This document shows positions 17,344-24,663 of a DNA stretch of 64,000 nucleotides, piece after piece. The first letter of the stretch is position 1. Each line of letters opens with the position of its first letter. The DNA comes from Acholeplasmatales bacterium (GTDB lineage: Bacteria > Bacillota_I > Bacilli_A > Acholeplasmatales > Anaeroplasmataceae). The notes below the pieces were generated by a model, which saw only the letters and a list, made by a program, of their open reading frames with translations, made no database searches and was not told where the DNA came from. A program made the translations under genes and the position numbers. The stretch covers positions 1 to 64,000 of the forward strand of contig JAFTDB010000022.1 of the NCBI GenBank assembly GCA_017454375.1. Reading direction: 5' to 3'.

Positions 17344-19530
17344 ATGCGTTTATATATACGCCATAAAATATTCCTCTTAGGCTTTGGATTAACACTCTTT
17401 TTAGTCATAGTTGCGTTTGTAGCGAGCTTCTTTACATATAAGAATCGTGTCGAGTCTAAATATGATGAATATTTAAAAACATCTATAGATGTTGCAGCTG
17501 ATTGGTTAAGTGATTTAAGGGCTAAGGTTGAATCATATTCTACATCAGAATCTAGAAGCGACGTAGTTAATTATGTTATTGATACATATGAAACGATAGT
17601 AGCGGATGATCCTAATTATCCAAAAAATACATCTTTAGAAGAATATTATAACTACTTTAATTCTAAGTATTCTGATTTATATCCTTCTGCATCAGGAGGA
17701 GCCATAATAGGAATGAGTAGAACCGGCCCAACCAACAGAGCCAATCATGCTAGCTTAAGATCTGATCTTGTATCAGCACTTAGTGTCGCAGATGGTGTAC
17801 TAGGTGAACTAGTCTATTATGATCAAACACGTAACCGTTACGTAGACATTGTTAATACAATGTTCAAATTTGAAGATGAGACGGCTACTGGTGATTTTCC
17901 AGGCTCATATAAGACTCTTACAGCTGAAGATGTGAAGATTATAGATTATATAACTTCAGGTGGCTATACACCACTTGGAGAAACCGTACGAATCTATAAT
18001 AGAAATTATGCGGACGGCTCTTATCTTACATACTATATAGATATAGTAGATGGAGATAAGTTTGTAGGTAGAATAATTATGAACTACGATAAGTTAGTTA
18101 TTCAAAGCACACTTCAGGAATTCGCAATTATTCTAGCATCAACACTTTTAGGTATTGGTGTACTACTTGTATTATTCTATTCATACTTTGCCCATCTAAT
18201 GGTTGTTAAGAATGTTAAAAAGCTAACAAAGACTTCTGATAAATTCAAGGATGATTTATTAAATAATAAATCGTTAGAAGTAATTAAAACAAACATTAAT
18301 ACACATGATGAAATAAGAATGTTATCAGATTCATTTGAAATGCTAGAGGATGAAATTATTTCTTATGCAAAAAGAATTGAAGAAGAAACTACAAGTAGAT
18401 TAAAGATGCAATCAGAGTTAGAGATTGCATCAGATATCCAGCTTGGGGCCCTACCTACAACTAATTTAAATGATGAGAATGTCTTGATTCGTGCATCAAT
18501 TAAATCAGCTAAAGAGGTCGGTGGTGATTTCTACGATTATTTCTATATTGATGATGATCACTTGGCAATCATTATAAGTGATGTATCTGGTAAGGGTGTT
18601 CCTGCAGCCTTGTTTATGATGAAGGCCAAAGAGCTTATTAAATCAAAGCTAATGAGCAATGAAGAATTAACAAAAGCTTGCTTCGATGTTAACAATGCCT
18701 TAATTGATAATAACAAGCAAGGATTGTTCATCACTGCCTTCATTGGTATATTGGATGTTAAGAGTAGAGTATTAAGATTTGTTAATGCTGGACATGAAAG
18801 ACCATTCATTATTGGTATTAAGGATGTTAAGCAACTAAAAGTTAATTCTAACTTCATCCTAGGTGGAGTAGAAAACTTTGAATACAATGCTGATGAGATT
18901 AAGCTTAATGAGAAGGATAAGCTATTCTTACATACAGATGGCTTAAATGAATCTATTAATTCTAACAAAGAAGAATTTGGCTATGATAGAATCTTAAAGG
19001 TTCTTGAGGAAGATAAGGATTTACAAATTAGTGATTGCCTAAATAATATGAAAGGTGAGCTTGCCACATTCGTAGGTGATGAAGAAGCATTTGATGATGT
19101 TACAATGATGATTGTAGAGCTTAAAACACCAAAGCTTCATTTCAAATTTGTGAATCGTGGATATGACATAATTGATATCGTTAATAATAGAATTAATGAT
19201 TATTATTCATATGTAGATTCAAAGGTATTATCTGAGGTTAATATCATCTTTGATGAGCTTTTAAATAATTATGTTTCTTATGAAGATAAAGAAAAGCTCG
19301 TTATTGAAATTGATATTGAGCTTAAAGATAATGTATTCATCTTTGATATAGAAAATAATGGTGTTGAATTCAACCCATTAGATACTCACGAGAAGAAGAT
19401 AAAAGAGTTTGATCCTGATATGCCACTTGGTGGACTAGGAATAAGACTAGTTCAAAAGCTATCTACAGATATTAAATATCAACGAAAAGATGATAAGAAT
19501 ATCTTAAAAATTAAGAAGGCAATTAAGTAA
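17344..19530 (+). CDS. Membrane sensor with HAMP, SpoIIE/RsbU-type PP2C phosphatase and RsbW-like kinase domains
   Basis: The 728-residue protein has a membrane segment at about 9-31, an extracytoplasmic sensor region to about 258, a second membrane segment at about 260-285, a HAMP-like linker, and a SpoIIE-type PP2C phosphatase from about 357. Phosphatase motifs are IQLGALP, VGGDFYDYF, SDVSGKGVPAALFM, VNAGHERPF, LHTDGLNES and FDDVTMM. From about 595 a GHKL kinase domain follows, with the N-box DELLNNY, ENNGVEFNPL and the ATP-lid GGLGIRLVQK all present. One chain can therefore, in principle, both phosphorylate and dephosphorylate the STAS partner according to an external signal. It closes the NRPS operon and is followed by a terminator. 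The ligand is unknown. Confidence 0.92.
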   Translation: MRLYIRHKIFLLGFGLTLFLVIVAFVASFFTYKNRVESKYDEYLKTSIDVAADWLSDLRAKVESYSTSESRSDVVNYVIDTYETIVADDPNYPKNTSLEEYYNYFNSKYSDLYPSASGGAIIGMSRTGPTNRANHASLRSDLVSALSVADGVLGELVYYDQTRNRYVDIVNTMFKFEDETATGDFPGSYKTLTAEDVKIIDYITSGGYTPLGETVRIYNRNYADGSYLTYYIDIVDGDKFVGRIIMNYDKLVIQSTLQEFAIILASTLLGIGVLLVLFYSYFAHLMVVKNVKKLTKTSDKFKDDLLNNKSLEVIKTNINTHDEIRMLSDSFEMLEDEIISYAKRIEEETTSRLKMQSELEIASDIQLGALPTTNLNDENVLIRASIKSAKEVGGDFYDYFYIDDDHLAIIISDVSGKGVPAALFMMKAKELIKSKLMSNEELTKACFDVNNALIDNNKQGLFITAFIGILDVKSRVLRFVNAGHERPFIIGIKDVKQLKVNSNFILGGVENFEYNADEIKLNEKDKLFLHTDGLNESINSNKEEFGYDRILKVLEEDKDLQISDCLNNMKGELATFVGDEEAFDDVTMMIVELKTPKLHFKFVNRGYDIIDIVNNRINDYYSYVDSKVLSEVNIIFDELLNNYVSYEDKEKLVIEIDIELKDNVFIFDIENNGVEFNPLDTHEKKIKEFDPDMPLGGLGIRLVQKLSTDIKYQRKDDKNILKIKKAIK

Positions 19531-19536
19531 AAAAAT

Positions 19537-19570
19537 AAGCAATCTTCCAGTTGGAGGATTGCTTTTATTT
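19537..19570 (+). terminator. Rho-independent terminator of the NRPS operon
   Basis: Arms AAGCAATCTTCC and GGAGGATTGCTT, with one G-T pair and a 4-base loop, are followed by a T-rich tail. Confidence 0.9.
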
Positions 19571-19669
19571 ACCCTACATTATAGTAATTGGCACACTATG
19601 CTAAAATATCGTGATTTATTGATTTGATTATATTTTATAAAATATCTAATTTATCCTTTAATAAACGCA

Positions 19670-19820
19670 TTGACACTATCAATGTAATGTGTGATTATTT
19701 TATGATTTATTATTCGATTTGATATAAAAATATATTTAATTTAGTTATATAAATTATAACAAAATAATTCACTATATAAATATAAAATCGGTATGATTAT
19801 TTTTCATACCGATTTTTGTT
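19670..19820 (+). ncRNA. Candidate small RNA with its own promoter and terminator
   Basis: The gene-free stretch 19571-19860 contains TTGACA (19670-19675), a 17-base spacer and GATTAT with an upstream TGT (extended -10, 19693-19698), predicting a start near 19705. A strong terminator stands at 19784-19820. The roughly 110-base product would be very AT-rich with no convincing ORF. The sequence around 19697-19745 loosely repeats that around 19608-19655. Existence as an RNA is an inference from signals only. Confidence 0.35.
19784..19820 (+). terminator. Rho-independent terminator in the gene-free region
   Basis: Arms AAAATCGGTATGA (19784-19796) and TCATACCGATTTT (19804-19816) pair perfectly over 13 bases with a 7-base loop and a T-run. 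No coding gene precedes it after the previous terminator, which implies a separate non-coding transcript. Confidence 0.82.
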
Positions 19821-19823
19821 ATT

Positions 19824-19851
19824 TTGTACAAATAGAAATGATGCCTATAAT
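19824..19851 (+). promoter_or_regulatory. Promoter for the leader peptide and VUT-SDR genes
   Basis: TATAAT at 19846-19851 is a perfect -10. TTGTAC at 19824-19829 is a weak -35 with 16-base spacing. The predicted start near 19858 falls just before the leader's AGGAGG, so the 5' end would be very short. Confidence 0.5.
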
Positions 19852-19871
19852 TAACAAGTGAGGAGGATAAA

Positions 19872-19907
19872 ATGATAAAAAAATATGTAATAAAATATTC
19901 TCCTTGA
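19872..19907 (+). CDS. Leader peptide of 11 residues
   Basis: A short ORF (MIKKYVIKYSP) has one of the best ribosome sites in the window, AGGAGG at 19861-19866, five bases before ATG. Its last codons and stop (TCT CCT TGA, 19899-19907) are complementary over 8 bases to CAAGGAGA at 20003-20010, the ribosome site of the next gene. Ribosomes finishing the leader would block that pairing and expose the downstream site. This layout suggests translational attenuation. The peptide has Lys and Tyr codons but no run of one amino acid. Translation is inferred, not shown. Confidence 0.5.
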   Translation: MIKKYVIKYSP

Positions 19908-19959
19908 TTAATCACTACATTAGTGATACAATGTGCTCGCTAATTTATTAGTGTTATAT

Positions 19960-20010
19960 AGCGAAGTTCGGCCTCTAAATCCTTCGCTTAAGAAATTAAA
20001 ACCAAGGAGA
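19960..20010 (+). promoter_or_regulatory. Possible preQ1-I-like riboswitch overlapping a ribosome binding site
   Basis: The element has P1 arms AGCGAA (19960-19965) and TTCGCT (19983-19988), a loop starting GTTC and ending ATCC, and an A-rich tail ending in AAGGAG. This resembles class I preQ1 elements, where loop C residues pair with the tail and hide the ribosome site. The downstream gene looks like a queuosine-precursor transporter, which fits. The tail is about five bases longer than in the examples I recall, so this is a tentative call. A hairpin (ATCACTA/TAGTGAT, 19911-19927) precedes it. Confidence 0.4.
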
Positions 20011-20018
20011 TTTTTTTT

Positions 20019-20786
20019 ATGCAAAAAAATATTGAAGCACATGATAACTTTTTTAAGAAGGAATTCAAGGTTACAGTGCTGCTTTTAAGATCAATTCCTT
20101 CAGTGGCAGTAGCTTTATTCGTATTATCAGTTATTATGATGAATCTACTAGCTAATAAGACAATATATCAAAAGGACTACCTAGCAATTGATGGTGGTAT
20201 CTTAGTTTCCTGGCTATCATTTATGTCAATGGACATTGTAACTAAGCACTTTGGGCCTAAGGCGTCTACAAGATTATCAATCTTCGCTATGCTAGTAAAC
20301 CTATTAACATGTCTAATTTTCTGGATTGTAAGCATTATTCCATCAAATGCTGATGACTACACAGCATTTAATTCTATAATTGGTGGTACATGGTTCATTC
20401 TACTAAGCTCAACTATAGCTTTCATATCATCAGCTATAATCAACAACATCTTAAATTATTCAATTGGTAAGATGTTTAAGAAAAACCCTGATGGTAGAGT
20501 AGCATTCATTACTAGAAGCTATGTATCTACATTTGTTGGTCAATTCTTTGATAACCTAATCTTCGCATTACTAACATTTATGGTATTTGCCCCAATTTTT
20601 TGGGATGGATTTAGCTGGACATTTGTACAATGCGTTACTTGTTCATTAATTGGTGCTGGATTAGAGCTTGTTATGGAGGTTGTCTTCTCACCATTTGGTT
20701 ACCGTGTAACTAGAAATTGGAAGAAGAACAATGTGGGCCACGAGTATTTTGAATATAATAACGAAACAAACGGAGAAAATAATTAA
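20019..20786 (+). CDS. VUT/YhhQ-family transporter, possibly for a queuosine precursor
   Basis: The 255-residue protein has about six membrane segments. The segment around LVSWLSFMSMDIVTKHFGPKA resembles the YhhQ pattern of a helix ending in DVxTExYG followed by Lys, and SYVSTFVGQFFDN resembles its conserved GQ..D motif. Members of this family (COG1738) import queuosine precursors or, less surely, other vitamins. Its leader carries an 11-codon ORF and a possible preQ1-like element. Its stop overlaps the start of the SDR gene by one base, so they are translated together. The substrate is an inference; a different small metabolite is possible. Confidence 0.7.
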   Translation: MQKNIEAHDNFFKKEFKVTVLLLRSIPSVAVALFVLSVIMMNLLANKTIYQKDYLAIDGGILVSWLSFMSMDIVTKHFGPKASTRLSIFAMLVNLLTCLIFWIVSIIPSNADDYTAFNSIIGGTWFILLSSTIAFISSAIINNILNYSIGKMFKKNPDGRVAFITRSYVSTFVGQFFDNLIFALLTFMVFAPIFWDGFSWTFVQCVTCSLIGAGLELVMEVVFSPFGYRVTRNWKKNNVGHEYFEYNNETNGENN

Positions 20787-21454
20787 TGAAAGTTTTAATT
20801 ACTGGTTCATCATCAGGAATTGGTAAGGCAGCAGCATTAAAGTTTTTAGCAAATAACCATGAGGTATACGGATTAGATTTAAAAGAGGCAACAATTGAAA
20901 ATCCTAATTACCACCATATTATTTGTGATATTTCAAACAAGAATTCATTACCAGAAATAGAGGGTATTGAAATATTATTTAATAATGCTGGTCTCCAAAA
21001 TTCAATTGATGATATTGATAATAACCTAAAAGGCACTATCTATGTAACTGAAAAGTATGCCTTCCAAGATAAAATTAAATCAGTATTATTCAATGCTTCG
21101 GCTTCAGCTGTATCAGGATTCGAATTTCCTGAATATGTAGCATCCAAAGCTGGCGTAGTTGGCTATATGAAGAATGTAGCAACTCGTCTTGTTAGATTCA
21201 AAGCTACAGCTAACTCTATTTCACTTGGTGGAGTAGATACAGAGCTTAATAAGGCTGTAATGGAAGATAAAAAGTTATGGAACCAAATAATGGATGTTAC
21301 ACCTCTTAAAAAATGGATGAGTGTAGAAGAAGTTAGTGAATGGGTATATTTCTTAACAGTAATTAATAAATCAATGAGTGGCCAAGATTTATTAATTGAT
21401 AATGGTGAATATAATTTAAATTCAACATTTGTTTGGCCAAATTATAGTATCTAA
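20786..21454 (+). CDS. Short-chain dehydrogenase/reductase
   Basis: This 222-residue NAD(P)-dependent oxidoreductase has the SDR cofactor motif TGSSSGIG at residues 6-13, the NNAG motif, a catalytic Ser in NASASAVSG and the YVASK pair. It is slightly shorter than typical FabG-like proteins (about 245), mainly because the region between the cofactor motif and NNAG is compact. The start overlaps the stop of the VUT transporter gene, implying a shared pathway, but I know of no established role for an SDR in queuosine salvage. The substrate is unknown. A terminator follows. Confidence 0.88.
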   Translation: MKVLITGSSSGIGKAAALKFLANNHEVYGLDLKEATIENPNYHHIICDISNKNSLPEIEGIEILFNNAGLQNSIDDIDNNLKGTIYVTEKYAFQDKIKSVLFNASASAVSGFEFPEYVASKAGVVGYMKNVATRLVRFKATANSISLGGVDTELNKAVMEDKKLWNQIMDVTPLKKWMSVEEVSEWVYFLTVINKSMSGQDLLIDNGEYNLNSTFVWPNYSI

Positions 21455-21459
21455 AAATT

Positions 21460-21482
21460 AGTCCCTGATGGGACTTTTTTTG
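21460..21482 (+). terminator. Rho-independent terminator after the SDR gene
   Basis: Stem AGTCCC/GGGACT with loop TGAT is followed by seven or more T. Confidence 0.9.
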
Positions 21483-21548
21483 TTGTAATTTTTCCAAAAA
21501 GTGTAATGTTACTTAACTTTTTTTATTTATAAAAAATAGTTAAAAGGA

Positions 21549-21577
21549 TTGTATGCGCTTTCAAATTAAGATATAAT
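21549..21577 (+). promoter_or_regulatory. Glycerol operon promoter with an overlapping cre site
   Basis: TTGTAT (21549-21554) and TATAAT (21572-21577) are spaced by 17 bases. Bases 21550-21563 (TGTATGCGCTTTCA) match the CcpA cre consensus TGWAARCGYTWNCA except at one position and cover the -35 and spacer. CcpA binding there would block RNA polymerase, giving catabolite repression of glycerol use. Confidence 0.7.
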
Positions 21578-21610
21578 CTTAATAAGCACTTAAAAAATGA
21601 GGTATAAAAA

Positions 21611-23044
21611 ATGTTTGATGCAATTATAATTGGAGCGGGTGTTGTAGGTACAGCAATCGCTAGAGAAATATCTAAATACAAGGGTAATTTCTTAGTTTTA
21701 GAAAGAAACAATGATGTTTCTTGCGGAACTACAAAGGCTAATTCTGGTATAGTACATGCTGGATTTGATGCTAAAGTAGGTAGTAAGAAGGCATACTTTA
21801 ATGTTCTTGGAGCTAAGATGTATCCAGATTTAGCTAAGGAATTAAATTTTCCTTATAAACAAAATGGCGCATTTGTTTTAGCTTTTGATGAAGATAAGGA
21901 TGGAGTACTTGATGATCTTTTAAATAGAGCTAAATTAAATGGTGTAGAGGGATGTGAAATCTTATCTGGTGATGAAATCAGAAAGATGGAACCAAATGTC
22001 AGCAAGGAAGTAACAAAAGGCTTATATGCTAAAACATCTGGTATAGTATCACCATATGAGATGTGTATTGCTTTAGCTGAAAATGCATATTCAAATGGTG
22101 TAGAATTTGAATTTGAAAAGGAAGTAAAGGATATCAATAAGGTTGATGACCACTTTGTAGTATTCACAAAAGATGGTAAGGAATATGAGACAAAGGTAGT
22201 TATCAATTCGGCTGGTTTACATGCTGATGAAATAAATAACATGCTATCAAGCATTAAATATCATATAACTCCTAGAAAGGGTGAATATGTACTTTTAGAT
22301 AAAGAATTTGCATTCTATACTAAAACTACATTATTCCAATTACCTACTAAGATGGGTAAGGGTATATTAGTTGCCCCAACAACTCATTCAAATATCTTAG
22401 TTGGTCCTACAGCTTATGATGTTAAGGATAAGGATCAAACATGGACAACATTTGAGGGTCTTGAAGAGGTATGGAATAAAGGAACACTTAGTGTACCTGG
22501 CTTATATAAGGGTGGAATTATCACTCAATTTAGTGGTAACCGTGCTCATGAGGATAAGGGTGATTTCGTAGTTGAATTCGCAAGTGATGTTGAAGGATTA
22601 TATAACCTTGTGGGTATTGAATCTCCAGGTTTAGCATCATCACCTGCTATCGCTAAATATGCAGTAGATGAAGTATCTAAGTACTTACATCTAGAGAAAA
22701 ACCCTAAATTCAATCCAAATAGAGAAGCTATTAAGAGAATTGCAAATATGAGTAGCGATGAATTAAAGGAAGCTATTAAGGAAAACCCACTTTATGGTCA
22801 TGTTATTTGTAGATGTGAGGTTGTAAGTGAGGCTGAAATTATTGAATCAATTCATCGTTTCCCTGGTGCTAGAGATCTTGATGGTGTAAAGAGAAGAACC
22901 AGAGCTGGTATGGGTAGATGCCAGATGGGATTCTGTACACCTAGAATTATGGAGATACTTGCACGTGAGCTTGGTGTTGATATTAAGAGTATCACAAAGA
23001 AGGGTAACAATTCTAAATTAATTGTTTCAGATATTAAGGAGTAG
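21611..23044 (+). CDS. FAD-dependent glycerol-3-phosphate dehydrogenase-like protein with C-terminal [2Fe-2S] domain
   Basis: The 477-residue flavoprotein opens with the FAD-binding IIGAGVVGTAIAREI and carries NSGIVHAGFD, typical of the DAO/GlpD-like fold. Residues about 395-465 add a BFD-like iron-sulfur domain with CRCE and CQMGFC cysteine pairs. It most likely oxidises glycerol-3-phosphate to dihydroxyacetone phosphate. Genes for a second FAD protein, a DUF1667 protein and glycerol kinase follow in the same direction, resembling the anaerobic GlpABC logic of a catalytic flavoprotein plus electron-transfer partners. The acceptor is unknown. A cre-regulated promoter precedes it. Confidence 0.88.
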   Translation: MFDAIIIGAGVVGTAIAREISKYKGNFLVLERNNDVSCGTTKANSGIVHAGFDAKVGSKKAYFNVLGAKMYPDLAKELNFPYKQNGAFVLAFDEDKDGVLDDLLNRAKLNGVEGCEILSGDEIRKMEPNVSKEVTKGLYAKTSGIVSPYEMCIALAENAYSNGVEFEFEKEVKDINKVDDHFVVFTKDGKEYETKVVINSAGLHADEINNMLSSIKYHITPRKGEYVLLDKEFAFYTKTTLFQLPTKMGKGILVAPTTHSNILVGPTAYDVKDKDQTWTTFEGLEEVWNKGTLSVPGLYKGGIITQFSGNRAHEDKGDFVVEFASDVEGLYNLVGIESPGLASSPAIAKYAVDEVSKYLHLEKNPKFNPNREAIKRIANMSSDELKEAIKENPLYGHVICRCEVVSEAEIIESIHRFPGARDLDGVKRRTRAGMGRCQMGFCTPRIMEILARELGVDIKSITKKGNNSKLIVSDIKE

Positions 23045-23048
23045 AATC

Positions 23049-24299
23049 ATGAACGTTAAGATATTGATTATTGGTGGTGGCCCTGCAGGACTTGCGGCTG
23101 CCATAGGGGCATATGATAAAGGTGAAAAGGACATTCTTATTTTGGAAAGAGAAGATAGACTTGGTGGTATATTAAACCAATGTATCCACAATGGCTTTGG
23201 TCTTCATACCTTCAAGGAGGAATTAACTGGTCCTGAATATGCTCAAAGATATATTGATGAAGTTAAGAAAAGAAATATTAAATATTTATTGAATACAACT
23301 GTTGTTAGACTTGAAGAGAACAAGCATGTTGTAGCCTTAAATGAGGAAGGCGTATTAGAGATTGATGCCGAGGCTGTAATACTTGCCTGTGGATGCCGTG
23401 AACGTCCTCGTGGAGCAATCAATATTGCAGGCTCTAGATGTAGCGGTATTTATAGTGCTGGTACAGCTCAAAAGCTTGTTAATATCGATGGTATGATGCC
23501 TGGTAAGGAAGTTGTAATTCTTGGTAGTGGTGATATCGGTTTAATCATGGCAAGAAGAATGACATTCGAGGGTGCTAAGGTAAAAGCTGTATTAGAGCTA
23601 ATGCCTTATTCATCAGGTTTAAATAGAAATATTGCTCAATGCTTAAATGACTTTAATATTCCACTTAGATTATCAACAACTGTAATTGAAATCTTAGGTG
23701 AGGAAAGAGTTGAAGGTGTTGTAGTTGCCAAGGTTGATGAAAAGCTAAGACCTATTATGTCAACAAAGGAAACTATCAAGTGTGATACATTGTTATTATC
23801 TGTAGGCTTGTTACCAGAAAACGAGCTTGCTAGAGGGGCTAATGTAGATATCTCTAAGGTAACTAGAGGTGCTAACGTTGATGATAATTTAATGTGTAGC
23901 ATCGATGGTGTGTTTGAATGTGGTAATGTATTACACGTTCATGATTTAGTAGATTTTGTATCACTTGAAGCTAAGAAGGCTGGAGAGAATGCATATAAAT
24001 ATGTTAATTCAGCTGAGCATAAGAAATATGAAAAGACAATTATTGAAGCCAAGGATGGCGTAAGATATGTGGTTCCAGAAATGATTTTAAAAAGTGATGA
24101 TACAGAACCATTATCATTAAAGCTAAGAGTTGGTAATGTTTATAAAAATAAATATCTAGAAGTAATCTGTGATGGAGAAGCAATTTATTCTAAGAAAAAA
24201 CAAATTCTTACTCCAGGTGAAATGCAAAATATTGAACTTGACGCAACTCAAGTTAAGAAATTAAGAAATGCTTCTAATATTGTGGTAAGTTTGAGGTAG
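23049..24299 (+). CDS. FAD/NAD(P)-dependent pyridine nucleotide-disulfide-type oxidoreductase
   Basis: This 416-residue protein has two dinucleotide-binding folds: IIGGGPAGLAAAIGAYDKG at the N-terminus for FAD and VILGSGDIGLIMARRM near residue 155 for NAD(P). LACGCRERPRGA and SIDGVFECGNVLHVHDL are typical of the HcnB/GlpA-linked oxidoreductase group. The true start is ATG 23049, preceded by AAGGAG; an upstream in-frame codon at 23022 lies inside the previous gene. It probably passes electrons between the glycerol-3-phosphate-oxidising subunit and NAD(P) or another carrier. The next gene begins five bases after its stop, consistent with a stable complex. Confidence 0.88.
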   Translation: MNVKILIIGGGPAGLAAAIGAYDKGEKDILILEREDRLGGILNQCIHNGFGLHTFKEELTGPEYAQRYIDEVKKRNIKYLLNTTVVRLEENKHVVALNEEGVLEIDAEAVILACGCRERPRGAINIAGSRCSGIYSAGTAQKLVNIDGMMPGKEVVILGSGDIGLIMARRMTFEGAKVKAVLELMPYSSGLNRNIAQCLNDFNIPLRLSTTVIEILGEERVEGVVVAKVDEKLRPIMSTKETIKCDTLLLSVGLLPENELARGANVDISKVTRGANVDDNLMCSIDGVFECGNVLHVHDLVDFVSLEAKKAGENAYKYVNSAEHKKYEKTIIEAKDGVRYVVPEMILKSDDTEPLSLKLRVGNVYKNKYLEVICDGEAIYSKKKQILTPGEMQNIELDATQVKKLRNASNIVVSLR

Positions 24300-24303
24300 T
24301 GCT

Positions 24304-24663
24304 ATGAGAGAGTTTGTATGTATATGCTGCCCAATGGGATGTCATCTAGTTGTAGATGATAGTGACAAAAATAATATTACAGTTACTGGTAATACATGCC
24401 CTAGAGGAAAAATGTATGGTATCAATGAGGTAACTGCCCCAAAAAGAATGGTAACATCAAGTATCAAGGTTAAAAATGGTAAGGATGATGTTGTATCAGT
24501 TAAAACAAGAGAAGCTATTCCTAAGGAATTAATCTTTGATGTTTTAAATGAACTAAAGGGATTAGAAGTTAATGCTCCAGTAAGTATTGGAGATGTAATT
24601 ATTAAGAATGTATTAAATACTGGCATTGATATAGTAGCTAGTAGAAATGTAGGTGTAAAGTAA
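24304..24663 (+). CDS. DUF1667 cysteine-rich small protein of the glycerol operon
   Basis: This 119-residue protein starts with the cysteine cluster CICCPMGC and has a further NTCPRG, a set able to hold an iron-sulfur cluster. The rest ([17 protein letters not shown] and a mixed alpha/beta tail) matches what I recall of DUF1667, a family regularly coded beside the two FAD oxidoreductases and glycerol kinase. Its likely role is electron transfer in the glycerol-3-phosphate dehydrogenase complex, but this is inferred from its neighbours. Its stop overlaps the glpK start (TAATG). Confidence 0.85.
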   Translation: MREFVCICCPMGCHLVVDDSDKNNITVTGNTCPRGKMYGINEVTAPKRMVTSSIKVKNGKDDVVSVKTREAIPKELIFDVLNELKGLEVNAPVSIGDVIIKNVLNTGIDIVASRNVGVK

